64,000 nucleotides of DNA from Thalassotalea nanhaiensis (lineage in GTDB: Bacteria; Pseudomonadota; Gammaproteobacteria; Enterobacterales; Alteromonadaceae): the NCBI RefSeq assembly GCF_031583575.1, contig NZ_CP134146.1, positions 930,001 through 994,000 of the forward strand, in the 5' to 3' direction. Numbering within the stretch: the stretch's first letter is position 1; each line of letters starts with the position of its first letter. The position numbers and the translations under genes were made by a program. Under the pieces are notes generated by a model that saw only the letters and a program-made list of their open reading frames with translations, had not been told where the DNA came from and made no database searches. Below are positions 16,625-25,609 of this stretch, piece after piece.

Positions 16625-17314
16625 TTACTGTAAAAATTCACTGCGGGTCGCAGGATTAGTTTTAAAACAACCACTTAGGGCTGTTGTCGTGGTACTAGAG
16701 TTTGAGTCCATTACGCCACGAGCTTTCACACAATAATGCACGGCATTGATGGTTACCGCAACATGTTCTGTGTCTAGTAGTGCTTTTAATGAGATCAAAA
16801 TTTGCTGTGTTAAGCGCTCTTGTACTTGTGGTCGTTGGCCAAAGAAACGAACAAGTCGATTAATTTTAGACAAGCCGATAATTTTCTTTTTAGGAATGTA
16901 GGCAACTTTTGCCATACCATCAATCGTGACAAAATGATGTTCACACGTACTTGTCAGGTTAATGTCTTTAACCATGATCATTTCGTCATTAGCCATTTTA
17001 TTTTCAATGACCGTAATTTTTGGAAAGTTGCTGTAATCTAAGCCCGAGAAAATTTCTTGCACATACATTTTAGCAATGCGATGGGGCGTTTCTTGTAAGC
17101 TGTCATCGGTTAAATCTAACCCCAAGGTATCACATATATCAGTAAATGATTGTTTGATTTTTTGATACTTTTCATCATTACTGAGCTTGTCCGTAATCTG
17201 CATCGGAGTTTCTAAACCAGCATCAATTAATGCCTTTTGTACAATTTTAGCTGCTGGACTGCTCGCTTTATTGCTACTAATGCTGGCGAGTGTTTTTGCT
17301 TGCATGCTATTCAT
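16625..17314 (-). CDS. folE: GTP cyclohydrolase I FolE
   Basis: 229 residues. It converts GTP to 7,8-dihydroneopterin triphosphate. Zinc ligands are seen in [12 protein letters not shown] and [13 protein letters not shown], and the signature [26 protein letters not shown] is intact. The N-terminus is about 20 residues longer than a minimal FolE, rich in Ser and Ala. It follows folM by 38 bases on the same strand. The folX-folM-folE grouping points to the tetrahydromonapterin route rather than only folate synthesis. Confidence 0.96.
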   Translation of the reverse strand: MNSMQAKTLASISSNKASSPAAKIVQKALIDAGLETPMQITDKLSNDEKYQKIKQSFTDICDTLGLDLTDDSLQETPHRIAKMYVQEIFSGLDYSNFPKITVIENKMANDEMIMVKDINLTSTCEHHFVTIDGMAKVAYIPKKKIIGLSKINRLVRFFGQRPQVQERLTQQILISLKALLDTEHVAVTINAVHYCVKARGVMDSNSSTTTTALSGCFKTNPATRSEFLQ

Positions 17315-17352
17315 AATAATTTTCTCAATAATTTACATCAGCCATTATGGTG

Positions 17353-18075
17353 TTAGGCTAAGTGTCTGCCGCCGTCTAAGTGTAGTGTATGACCAGTTAT
17401 ATACCTACTCTTTAGTAGGTATTGTACTGCTTCAACACCCTCCATTTCACCAGGGGCAATTTGCATTAACGACTTCTTTAAGGTTTTTTCTTTATAGCTG
17501 TCACTATCATCAATGTTAAACATTAATAGTGACGGTGCAATCGAGTTTACTTTTACTTTTGGCGCTAAAAGAGCAGAAAAAGAAAGCGTTAGGTTAGCCA
17601 ATGCCGCTTTACTTGCCGCGTAAGCTATGTGCTTTTTACTACCTTTATCTACTACGTAATCAGTTAAGTGAATTACATTAGCTGCACGATTCGTTTCTTG
17701 ATGAAAACGCTCTAATAATGGCTGAAACGCAAGGTTTAGTTGATAAGGTGTTTGCACATGAATTTGCATCATGGCTTTCATTATTAACGAAGGGGGCGTC
17801 TCGGTGTTTTCAGCGAGCCAATCGGAAGCATTATGTACAATTGCGCTTAATGAAGAACAATGATTTTTAACGTACTGGCTAAACGCGGCAATTCCTTCAT
17901 CAGAGGAAAAATCTGCTTGGACACAAGTGATGCCAAGGTTTTTCAGCTCGACTAGTGATGCTCGTTCAGTACGATAGGTTATTATTACCGGCGTTAATTT
18001 ACTGTGTAATGCTTTTGCTAACGCTAAACCTAAACGTTGGCTACCACCTGTAATAATTATTGCATGATCTATCAT
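17353..18075 (-). CDS. folM: Dihydromonapterin reductase FolM (SDR family)
   Basis: 240 residues, short-chain dehydrogenase fold. The NADPH-binding motif is IITGGSQRLGLALA. The pteridine reductase-like active site has Tyr and Lys in HIAYAASKAAL, and an NAS motif lies in IVHNASDWL. FolM reduces dihydromonapterin to tetrahydromonapterin, a cofactor of phenylalanine hydroxylase in many proteobacteria. It lies between folX and folE, 3 bases from the folX stop. Confidence 0.92.
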   Translation of the reverse strand: MIDHAIIITGGSQRLGLALAKALHSKLTPVIITYRTERASLVELKNLGITCVQADFSSDEGIAAFSQYVKNHCSSLSAIVHNASDWLAENTETPPSLIMKAMMQIHVQTPYQLNLAFQPLLERFHQETNRAANVIHLTDYVVDKGSKKHIAYAASKAALANLTLSFSALLAPKVKVNSIAPSLLMFNIDDSDSYKEKTLKKSLMQIAPGEMEGVEAVQYLLKSRYITGHTLHLDGGRHLA

Positions 18076-18078
18076 CGT

Positions 18079-18483
18079 TTATTGACGCTTGGCACTTAAT
18101 GTAAGAGAAACAGAGTCAGCAAAACGAAGCGCATGCGGTTTCTCTACGGTAACTTTTGCATAGGTAACCAGCTTGGAAGTCATGGCTATTTCTAATAAAT
18201 CTGATGTTAGTTTTTCGAGCAATTTAAAGTTGCCACTTTCGACATGACTGATCATCTTTTTTGTGATCGTTTTATAGTTTAATGCCTGAGCTGCCTCATC
18301 GGTAGTACAAGCATTACCTGCTGGATAACGAATTTGCGCATTAATAACAATATCTTGCTGTTTACTTATTTCTTCAGGGTTAAAACCAATATAAGTACGT
18401 AAACGTAAATTGATGATATCAATAGTTGCATCATCCATAATCAATGTATTGGTATTATTTTGTATATTTTGAACCGAGCTCAT
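18079..18483 (-). CDS. folX: Dihydroneopterin triphosphate 2'-epimerase FolX
   Basis: About 134 residues from the ATG at 18483 (MSSVQNIQN). An in-frame TTG at 18498 is possible but less likely because an AGAG site sits just upstream of the ATG. It shows the FolB/FolX fold with LRTYIGFNPEEISKQQDIVINAQI and the C-terminal VTVEKPHALRFADSVSL. It epimerises dihydroneopterin triphosphate to the monapterin form. FolB, its close paralog, has a similar sequence. The adjacent folM and folE favour FolX. Confidence 0.88.
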   Translation of the reverse strand: MSSVQNIQNNTNTLIMDDATIDIINLRLRTYIGFNPEEISKQQDIVINAQIRYPAGNACTTDEAAQALNYKTITKKMISHVESGNFKLLEKLTSDLLEIAMTSKLVTYAKVTVEKPHALRFADSVSLTLSAKRQ

Positions 18484-18606
18484 ACTTATCTCTAACAACG
18501 CTTTTATTTAGTATAACAACTTGTAGAAACAATTAAATGGTAAGGCGAACGAAAACAAGAGTAGAAAGATTAAAACTCTACTCTTATCAATCGTGTGGGA
18601 GTTGAT

Positions 18607-19479
18607 TTATACAGTATTCATTCCTGCAATTTGATGCCAATAACCATTCGAATGGTTTTTTGGTAATTGCTCAAATATAGGGTGCTGCTGTTTGGCAATA
18701 AAGTTATCTAATATGCTAAACGTATCTTCTGCTTGCGGGCTAATACGGATAATGTCTATCAAGTTTTTCATACTTTCTATGTCATTACTTAAGTTATAAC
18801 AATCGCCTGACATTGTTTGAATGCCGTTTAGCACAAACAGTTGCTTATCTTCCTGGCTATCGGCAATTCGGCCGCTTGGGTAATTGATACAACAAAGCTG
18901 GCAGTCATCTTTGCTTTTATTTTCACTTCTTGCGGTGAAGCAACGAGCCGAGTAGGCGAGAGGTAAATGGCCATAACATTGAGTTTCTACCTCAAATTTG
19001 TCTCGCAACCCTTGGTCTTCTAATTCACCCAAGGTTTGCTTTATCCAATCCCTACCCAGTTCCACCGGCGTCACCCAACGTTGCATTCCCATGCTAATTA
19101 GTCGTTTCAAAGCGGGAGCATTATAGGCATTTATTGCTTGACCACACACAAATTCAACATTGTTTTGGCGGCAAAACTCAATTGCACCAACATCATTGGC
19201 TTCAATAATAAATTCTCCGTTATCACAGTATTTTTTTAGAATTGAAACCTCAGATGGTGCTTCTAACAATGCCATGGTAGACAGTACTATTTGTTTGTTT
19301 GAATTTGCCAGATCTATGGCGAGCTCCAACCAGTCTTTTTGGCGAAGTTCACGCCGTTTGGAGCAAACAGTTTCACCAAGGTAAATAATATCGGCATTTG
19401 AACATGCTGCTTGTTGATAAAACTCTTCTACTTGTGCTTTGGGCCAATAAAATTGATTTGCGCCTAATGAATATTTCAT
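18607..19479 (-). CDS. ubiV: Ubiquinone biosynthesis protein UbiV (U32 peptidase-like)
   Basis: 290 residues from ATG at 19479 (MKYSLGANQFYW), which has an AGGAAAG site. Cys residues for a [4Fe-4S] cluster are visible in ETVCSKRREL and ARCFTARS followed by DDCQLCC. UbiV forms a complex with UbiU and hydroxylates the ubiquinone precursor without oxygen. The longer frame starting at 19557 would overlap ubiU and is rejected. It follows ubiU by 10 bases in the same operon. Confidence 0.93.
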   Translation of the reverse strand: MKYSLGANQFYWPKAQVEEFYQQAACSNADIIYLGETVCSKRRELRQKDWLELAIDLANSNKQIVLSTMALLEAPSEVSILKKYCDNGEFIIEANDVGAIEFCRQNNVEFVCGQAINAYNAPALKRLISMGMQRWVTPVELGRDWIKQTLGELEDQGLRDKFEVETQCYGHLPLAYSARCFTARSENKSKDDCQLCCINYPSGRIADSQEDKQLFVLNGIQTMSGDCYNLSNDIESMKNLIDIIRISPQAEDTFSILDNFIAKQQHPIFEQLPKNHSNGYWHQIAGMNTV

Positions 19480-19489
19480 TAACTTTCCT

Positions 19490-20485
19490 CTATTGCCAAT
19501 TACGGTGATAAGCACCGAGCGTTGTTTGTGAACCTTCAGAAATATTACCAAGCTCACTCATCCAAGCAGGATCCGCTTTATAGTTATCAGGATCTTTTTT
19601 GTAGGAGTCGATGGCTTGTCGCCATAACCGCGTTACGGTGGCCACATATGCTGGACTGCGTTGTCGTCCTTCAATTTTTACTGAAGCAATATTGGCTTTG
19701 GCAAGCTCTGGAATTAAATCGATTGTATTTAAGCTCGTTGGCTCTTCCAGGGCATGATAAATATTATCATTAACTTTAAATCGGCCTTTGCACAGAGTAG
19801 GGTAGCCGGCATTTTCATCGTCTCTATAGCGATCAATTAATACATCATTAAGTCGTGACTCCAAACCCGTGTCGGTTTGTTTCCAGTCTACATATTTTGC
19901 CGGAGAGCAAGCACCTACTGTATTTGGGCTTTCTCCGGTTAAATAGGAAGATAAATAACAGCGCCCCTCGGCCATAATGCATAAGCTACCAAAAGCAAAC
20001 ACTTCAAGTTCAATGTCGGTTTGCCTAGAGAGTTGCTTAACTTGCTGAAGTGATAATACTCGAGGTAAAACAACTCGATGAATATTGAAGTTATTACGGT
20101 AAAAATCGATAGCCGCTTTATTGGTGGCTGAAGCTTGTACTGAAAGATGAATTTCGGCATCAGGGTATTTATCTGCGGCGTAATCAAGCACCGCCATATC
20201 AGCAATAATTAATGCTTTTGCACCAATGTCTACGGCTTTGTCTACTGTATATTGCCATGATTTAAACTCACCAGGTTTGGCAAAGGTATTAATAGCAATA
20301 TGTAAGTCTTTATTTTGTTGGTTGATTAAATTGGCCGCTTGTAAAATGCGTTTATCGTTAAAATTAAGTCCGGCAAAATGACGGGCATTAGTTTCATTAT
20401 TCATGCCAATAAATATTGCATCAGCGCCATGCTCCAGCGCTGTTTTTACTGCAGGCAGACTACCTGCCGGGCAAAGTAATTCCAT
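19490..20485 (-). CDS. ubiU: Ubiquinone biosynthesis protein UbiU (U32 peptidase-like)
   Basis: 331 residues from the ATG at 20485, where the conserved MELLCPAGSLPAVK begins. An ATG 12 bases upstream would add MILT. Iron-sulfur cysteines appear in FGSLCIMAEGRCYLSSY, VGACSPAKYVDW and PTLCKGRFKV, and the U32 signature is intact. With UbiV it carries out oxygen-independent hydroxylation in ubiquinone synthesis. It is divergent from ubiT, and an FNR-like site lies between the two. Confidence 0.94.
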   Translation of the reverse strand: MELLCPAGSLPAVKTALEHGADAIFIGMNNETNARHFAGLNFNDKRILQAANLINQQNKDLHIAINTFAKPGEFKSWQYTVDKAVDIGAKALIIADMAVLDYAADKYPDAEIHLSVQASATNKAAIDFYRNNFNIHRVVLPRVLSLQQVKQLSRQTDIELEVFAFGSLCIMAEGRCYLSSYLTGESPNTVGACSPAKYVDWKQTDTGLESRLNDVLIDRYRDDENAGYPTLCKGRFKVNDNIYHALEEPTSLNTIDLIPELAKANIASVKIEGRQRSPAYVATVTRLWRQAIDSYKKDPDNYKADPAWMSELGNISEGSQTTLGAYHRNWQ

Positions 20486-20550
20486 GGTTAAGATCATACT
20501 CTTAGTTATTATTATGCCAGATTATTTTATCTTTTTAGCAAGGCAGATAT

Positions 20551-20564
20551 TTGATATGGATTAA
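20551..20564. promoter_or_regulatory. FNR-like site between ubiU and ubiT
   Basis: TTGATATGGATTAA differs from TTGAT-N4-ATCAA at one base. It is 60 bases upstream of ubiT and 66 bases upstream of ubiU. Anaerobic control of ubiUV by FNR is known in Escherichia coli, which makes the site plausible. Confidence 0.55.
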
Positions 20565-20623
20565 ATAAAAGATATTTTTAATTTGTTATCGTTGAATTAT
20601 TAAAATTTACCGCAAGAGTCGTT

Positions 20624-21097
20624 ATGAATTTACCTAGCAAACTGTCAGTAATCCTGCCTAAAATAGCTCATATATCAAGCCATATCGTACCTGAATCTAT
20701 TCAAAATAAAGTTATCGAGGTTGCACTTAACAATGTGTTAAAAGAGCAACTCATTGATGGTGAATTAGACTTTCTTGAACAAGTGTTTTTAGAAATCAAA
20801 GTTACTGATCTTAATAAGTCTTGGTTTTTTAGTGTTGAAGATGAAAAAATATTGGTGAGTCACGCTAGCATCACCACACAAAGTAGTGACGTTGTGATCA
20901 GCGGTGAGTTTAACTCCTTCGTGCTATTAGCATCACAAACGATTGATCCAGACACTTTGTTTTTTAAAAGAAAGTTGCTGATAGAAGGTGATGTTGAATT
21001 AGGTTTAGCCGTTAAAAACTTGCTTGATCGGGTTGAGCTTAGCCAACTGCCAGAGTTAATAACTAAACCAATTAATGCCTATGCGCAGATACTGTAA
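20624..21097 (+). CDS. ubiT: Ubiquinone anaerobic biosynthesis accessory factor UbiT (SCP2 domain)
   Basis: 157 residues, an SCP2 sterol-carrier-like lipid-binding protein. The pattern LDFLEQVFLEIKVTDLNKSWFFSVEDEKI, then SDVVISGEFNSFVLLASQTIDPDTLFFKRKLLIEGDVELG, fits YhbT/UbiT. It is thought to bind hydrophobic ubiquinone intermediates for the oxygen-independent pathway with UbiU and UbiV, whose genes are divergent next door. Confidence 0.92.
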   Translation: MNLPSKLSVILPKIAHISSHIVPESIQNKVIEVALNNVLKEQLIDGELDFLEQVFLEIKVTDLNKSWFFSVEDEKILVSHASITTQSSDVVISGEFNSFVLLASQTIDPDTLFFKRKLLIEGDVELGLAVKNLLDRVELSQLPELITKPINAYAQIL

Positions 21098-21239
21098 TTG
21101 TTAATCGTCGCACCTGCTTTTCCGCTTTATAAACAAAAATGTTGGCAACGGAGTATTCTTCTGTATAATAGATTTTTCATTTAGACGTCTATACATCTAA
21201 ATTGACGAATTAATAACATTATATTTATAGGTAAAGCCA

Positions 21240-21914
21240 ATGCGCTTATTTGACATTTTAGGGGTTCTTTACGAACCAATTAACAGCCTTGATAACCATG
21301 ATCATTTGTTAACTTATATTGAACCTGAGTTAAACGAAGATGGCACGTGTCCAATCTATAAAGTTGCTGGTAACACCTATGACTTAATGCAGTATGTTGA
21401 TAGCGAAGAGCAAAAAGCAAATTTGCTGGATCTACTCGCTCGTTTAAATCGTTTAGTACGCTGGATCCACATTAAAAGTGATGTTCTTTGGTTTGGTATA
21501 TACCTTCGCCATGGTGACAAACTGGTTAAGTACGTATACAACGGCGAAATGAGTAAAGCTGAATTTGAGATCTCAGAGGAGCATTTGGAAAAATCAATTA
21601 ATACCCGCGTGATCATGGAAAAGCAGCAATATTATATTCCTGATGTCGATACCCACGTAGGTCCATATTATCGTTGTGATGCAAAAGTGAAATCAGAACT
21701 ATGTTGTCCGATATTTGGCCCTGATGGAGATGTGATAGGAATTTTTGATTCTGAAGATCATCGTAAACATTTCTTCGACGACAAAATTGATTTCATTGGC
21801 AATAAAGTAAAGCGTGCCATTGAAATATTCTTAGAAGATCATCCTTATATGACCCACTCTAAAGAGTTCGATATCAATGAAGATGACTACTCTAAAGAGA
21901 TAAAAGCCAACTAA
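21240..21914 (+). CDS. GAF domain protein, distantly like free methionine-(R)-sulfoxide reductase
   Basis: 224 residues, cytoplasmic. A GAF domain occupies about 60-200. The segment YYRCDAKVKSELCCPIFGPDGDVIGIFDSED resembles the fRMsr (MsrC) region where the catalytic Cys lies in a HxxCD context. An N-terminal 50-residue extension and an acidic C-terminal tail (DINEDDYSKEIKAN) are not part of that enzyme. It may be a redox GAF protein rather than a true reductase. The stop overlaps the convergent SRAP gene by 4 bases. Confidence 0.7.
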   Translation: MRLFDILGVLYEPINSLDNHDHLLTYIEPELNEDGTCPIYKVAGNTYDLMQYVDSEEQKANLLDLLARLNRLVRWIHIKSDVLWFGIYLRHGDKLVKYVYNGEMSKAEFEISEEHLEKSINTRVIMEKQQYYIPDVDTHVGPYYRCDAKVKSELCCPIFGPDGDVIGIFDSEDHRKHFFDDKIDFIGNKVKRAIEIFLEDHPYMTHSKEFDINEDDYSKEIKAN

Positions 21915-22495
21915 TTATTATCTGCCGCAGTTATCTGAAAAGGTTGCTCAATTGTTGTTAGCAGTGGCGTAACTAAGTCAATGTCTTTGCTAAACCATTC
22001 GTTAATCGAATTTTTCGGCACCAATAGCGGCATTCTGCTGTGGTATTGGCCGCATTGCTCAGTTGGTTTAGTGGTTAAGGTGACTAATAGCGGTGTGTCA
22101 GAGTCTTTGGCTTGGTAATATATCCCGGCCATTAACAATGGCGTTTGTTGATCATCAACAAACTGATATTTTTGTTTTTTGCCTTGCTCGTCTGTTTTCC
22201 ACTCAAACCAACTAGAAAATGGAATAACACAGCGTCTATGTTTAAACGCCTGCTTAAATGTTGGTTTTTCAGTAATGCTTTCCGCTTGACCATTAATTAA
22301 TAATTTATTTGCCCATGCGGGCTTTATTCCCCATAGTGCATCTTGCTGACACAGATTATCTTCTGTTTGTATTATGGTGCTTACTGTCTGACTAGGACAT
22401 AAATCGTTGTTTTCTACACAGGTAAATGGGCTGAGCAAATTGCTTGTAACCCAAGTTTCAACCTGTTGTTTATTTACTGAGAATCGTCCACACAT
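21911..22495 (-). CDS. SOS response-associated peptidase (SRAP/YedK, HMCES-like)
   Basis: 194 residues. Starts with MCGRFS, so the catalytic Cys2 is exposed after Met removal. The conserved pattern ALWGIKPAWANK, then ESITEKPTFKQAFKHRRCVIPFSSWFEWK and CGQYHSRMPLLV (with the His that completes the site), is present. SRAP proteins trap abasic sites in single-stranded DNA as a thiazolidine crosslink. It is somewhat shorter than YedK at the C-terminus but has all key residues. Confidence 0.93.
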   Translation of the reverse strand: MCGRFSVNKQQVETWVTSNLLSPFTCVENNDLCPSQTVSTIIQTEDNLCQQDALWGIKPAWANKLLINGQAESITEKPTFKQAFKHRRCVIPFSSWFEWKTDEQGKKQKYQFVDDQQTPLLMAGIYYQAKDSDTPLLVTLTTKPTEQCGQYHSRMPLLVPKNSINEWFSKDIDLVTPLLTTIEQPFQITAADNN

Positions 22496-22530
22496 AATTG
22501 CATACCTAAATTTATTAAGCCGAGTTCAGG

Positions 22531-24693
22531 TTATTTAGCTATAGGTAAGGTAAGTATAAACCTTACACCAGTATTATCAGCTAAGTTTTCAGCAATTATA
22601 GTACCCTTATGATGATCGCTGATCAGTTTACAAATATATAAGCCAATGCCTAAATGAGGCTGTTTTTTCTGCTCTTCATTACGAACTGACACCATGGCAT
22701 CAAAAATATTCGCCTGCATCTTTTGAGGTAACAAAGCGCCTTTATTTTCTACCGTTAACATCACCTGTTTTTTGCTATTGTCTAATGCCAAATTAACGTT
22801 AATATCATCACCATTGTCACTAAATTCAACCGCATTTGATATTAGCTTGTCGAACAGTTGCGCGATATGCTCGTCACAGCCATTAATAAATATGGGTTTG
22901 TTGGTGATGTTAATATCGAAGTTTTGTTGTTGATAAATTTGTTGATAGCTTTGACCGCAACCTTCAACTAACGCAGCAAGATCAAATTTTTCGCTTTCAG
23001 ATGTTGCCAATGCCTGCTCTAAATGTGTCGCCTCACTCATTGCCATTAACATTGAATTCAAACGGTTAATGCCATCTTTAGCACGTTTCATATATACCTT
23101 ACTGTCATGGGGCAAGTGCTGATTTTCCATCATTTCAAGCGATGATCGCACAACTGAAATTGGGGTTTTCAGCTCATGCGACAAACGTGACGACATATTT
23201 TGCAAATAATTATTGTACTGGCTTAGTTGGCTTATTATGTTGGTAAAGCTTTTTGATAAATCACCAATCTCATCATTTATTTTTGTACTGGGTAAATTCG
23301 CTTTTATTTTGCCTTGTTCATCAACAACGGCATCGGTTTGATTGCGTAATTTTCTAATTCTATATGAAAGCCTTAGGGTATATAGAAACAATGCAGCAAC
23401 GGATAAATAAATGAAAATACTGGTCAGTAATATCCCTTCAACCGCTTTATTACGAATACTGCGAATACCATGAGTTGTTTCTTCAACAATTACTGCGCCC
23501 TTTATTTGATTATCAACATAAATTGGGTGAGCAGCAGACAGAATTACTGCTTTATTGTCATTGGTAGTCCACCATAAAGAGGTTAGCTTTCCGGTATTTA
23601 TTGCGGTTTGAACATGACGGTTCTTATGACGACGATTTTCAAATTGCTCAATGGTAAATGTCTTTGGCGGCTTAGTTAAAAAGTATTGGTAAAAAGGGTT
23701 TATGATCAAGTTTCTTATTTGACTGAACCATGTATCCTGCTCCAGGTAAAAATTATTATCTGACCAATCTCCTGCGGCATTTTGAATATCGCCATGTTCA
23801 GTTAAAAGCTGCTGATGCTTATCTACGACTCGAATTTTTGAATGACTGCGGCCCATAGCTTTTATAATACTTTCAATTTGAGGCGAGGGTACCGTAAGAG
23901 TACCTAAATCATTTGAGTTTTGAGTATCGGCAGTACCAATGACTACTTTTTCAATTGGCTGGGCGAAAGAGTCAATGTCGGTAATACTAAAACCAACCTT
24001 TTCTCCCAGTAATGATTTTTTAATTCGAAGCTCAACAATGTAACCGTCTTTTGTTAATTGCCATTGACCCTGTATTGCCGTCTCATTTTCTGGATGCGTT
24101 TCAGAGCCTGCTGGCGGCATTTTGAATGCGCTGATCCAGCCTACGCCATGGTTACTGATAACATAGCGAGAAAACTCTTGGTTTTGATCGAGTGTGGCTA
24201 TTTCAATATGATCATTTTCAACAACCGATAACGCATTGCTCGGTCGAAAGAGCACACTATCGTCAGATACTTTTAGTAATGCGTATACATAGTCTTTATA
24301 TCGACCTATTTGAGAACTAAAGTTTAAACTAACCTCAGCTTCGCTGAACGTCGAGTTTATTTGGTTTAAGTGGTTGTAATAGTTGATGCTTTTTGTGTTG
24401 GCATGTTCTAGCCAATCATTATCAAGCCCGTCCAGTTTAATTGCTTTAGTAATTTCACTTGGAAAAAAATCTTTACCTTTCACCAATGCATCTTTATAGC
24501 TTGCCTGAGTATTAAATAAATTTTCCCGTTCATGCAGTGCGGTTGCCAATGCTTTGGCATTGTTCATTAAGGTTTGCTCTTGGCCTTTGCGCAAGTGTTT
24601 TTCCATGTCCCAAATATAGTTGTAACCTATCATTGGAATAGCCAGTAAAAAACTGGCAAAAAACATTAACTTTACGGTGATATTTAAGCGCAA
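22531..24693 (-). CDS. pdsS: Proteobacterial dedicated sortase system histidine kinase PdsS
   Basis: 720 residues. TM1 (about 7-25), a large periplasmic region (about 26-415), TM2 (about 415-440), HAMP-like linker, HisKA with phospho-acceptor His in SRLSHELKTPIS (about 507), then HATPase_c with GIGLYICKLI. Residues about 80-240 look like a CBM9/DOMON beta-sandwich (KLDGLDNDWLEH at the start and DHIEIATL in the middle). Kinases of this shape accompany the PdsO-sortase locus. It sits 12 bases after pdsR and presumably phosphorylates it. Confidence 0.88.
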   Translation of the reverse strand: MRLNITVKLMFFASFLLAIPMIGYNYIWDMEKHLRKGQEQTLMNNAKALATALHERENLFNTQASYKDALVKGKDFFPSEITKAIKLDGLDNDWLEHANTKSINYYNHLNQINSTFSEAEVSLNFSSQIGRYKDYVYALLKVSDDSVLFRPSNALSVVENDHIEIATLDQNQEFSRYVISNHGVGWISAFKMPPAGSETHPENETAIQGQWQLTKDGYIVELRIKKSLLGEKVGFSITDIDSFAQPIEKVVIGTADTQNSNDLGTLTVPSPQIESIIKAMGRSHSKIRVVDKHQQLLTEHGDIQNAAGDWSDNNFYLEQDTWFSQIRNLIINPFYQYFLTKPPKTFTIEQFENRRHKNRHVQTAINTGKLTSLWWTTNDNKAVILSAAHPIYVDNQIKGAVIVEETTHGIRSIRNKAVEGILLTSIFIYLSVAALFLYTLRLSYRIRKLRNQTDAVVDEQGKIKANLPSTKINDEIGDLSKSFTNIISQLSQYNNYLQNMSSRLSHELKTPISVVRSSLEMMENQHLPHDSKVYMKRAKDGINRLNSMLMAMSEATHLEQALATSESEKFDLAALVEGCGQSYQQIYQQQNFDINITNKPIFINGCDEHIAQLFDKLISNAVEFSDNGDDINVNLALDNSKKQVMLTVENKGALLPQKMQANIFDAMVSVRNEEQKKQPHLGIGLYICKLISDHHKGTIIAENLADNTGVRFILTLPIAK

Positions 24694-24705
24694 TTCGATT
24701 ATTCC

Positions 24706-25398
24706 CTATTGCTCATCATGCCAGCGATAACCCATACCATATACGGTATCGATACAATTAAAAGAGCTGTCTTGAGCATTAAATTTTTTGCGAATGCGCT
24801 TGATGTGAGCAGTAACTGTATTGTCATCAACAACGATGTTGGCGTCGCTCATTAACTGCTCTTTATTTTTAACATGACCCGGATTTAGCGCTAATGAATA
24901 AACCATCCAAAATTCAGTAATGGTGGTATTAATTAATTTATCTCGCCAATGAATACTTAACCTATCTTTATTAATGCTAAGCTCACCGCGCTCTACTTTG
25001 TTTTCAATAATAGGCTTATCGATAAATTTAAGGTAATTCAAAATGGCATGAATGCGAGCACTTAAATTTGCAAAACTCATCGTTTTACTAACGTAGTCAT
25101 TAGCGCCCAAACGCAGGCCACTAATTAAGTCGGCATCTGAATCTCGTGCGGTTAAAAATATTATCGGTAATGTTTCAGACTTGTCTCGAAGGTATCGGCA
25201 TAAATCAAACCCGCCATCATATTCATCTTCAAGTCCAATATCTAAAATGGCCAAATGCGGCAACGATAAATCAAAAGCATCTAATGCTGTTTGTTTATTT
25301 TTATAGGTTTGCACAACAAAACCTTGCTTACGCAAGGCATCGGCATAGTTTTCTCTAATTGCTTCATCATCTTCAACAATTGCAATTCGTTTGCTCAT
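24706..25398 (-). CDS. pdsR: Proteobacterial dedicated sortase system response regulator PdsR
   Basis: 230 residues, OmpR/PhoB family. Receiver domain with VEDDEA, phospho-acceptor Asp in LAILDIGLEDE (about 54) and the conserved Lys in NDYVSKTMSF. A winged-helix DNA-binding domain (about 130-228) ends in DTVYGMGYRWHDEQ. It probably controls the sortase substrate and accessory genes. It is divergent from pdsO, and a direct repeat suitable for an OmpR-family dimer lies between them. Confidence 0.93.
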   Translation of the reverse strand: MSKRIAIVEDDEAIRENYADALRKQGFVVQTYKNKQTALDAFDLSLPHLAILDIGLEDEYDGGFDLCRYLRDKSETLPIIFLTARDSDADLISGLRLGANDYVSKTMSFANLSARIHAILNYLKFIDKPIIENKVERGELSINKDRLSIHWRDKLINTTITEFWMVYSLALNPGHVKNKEQLMSDANIVVDDNTVTAHIKRIRKKFNAQDSSFNCIDTVYGMGYRWHDEQ

Positions 25399-25475
25399 AT
25401 CTTTTCTTTTTCTTTGGACTGTTTGAAATCAATATATCAATAAAAAGCATAATGTTAAGGATAACAGGCTAATCA

Positions 25476-25494
25476 TCATAATTGGTCATAATTG
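25476..25494. promoter_or_regulatory. Candidate PdsR box: tandem TCATAATTG repeats
   Basis: TCATAATTG at 25476-25484 and again at 25486-25494, a 10-base period as used by OmpR-family dimers. A weaker half (GCATAATG) lies at 25448-25455. The pair is about 80 bases from pdsR and 116 bases from pdsO. The same word recurs at 27876 upstream of the sortase substrate. Confidence 0.55.
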
Positions 25495-25609
25495 TGCGTT
25501 AAAAGTTCATTTTAGAATAAATAGATTGTCATTTTTATTGGGTTTAATGAAGTCATTGAAAGGTTACGGCCTGAACGATTTATTTATATTAACAAAAAAG
25601 GTAAACACT

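Noticed and set aside
19480-19557. Longer ubiV start inside ubiU
   Set aside because: The conserved start MKYSLGANQFYW has its own AGGAAAG site and avoids overlap with ubiU.
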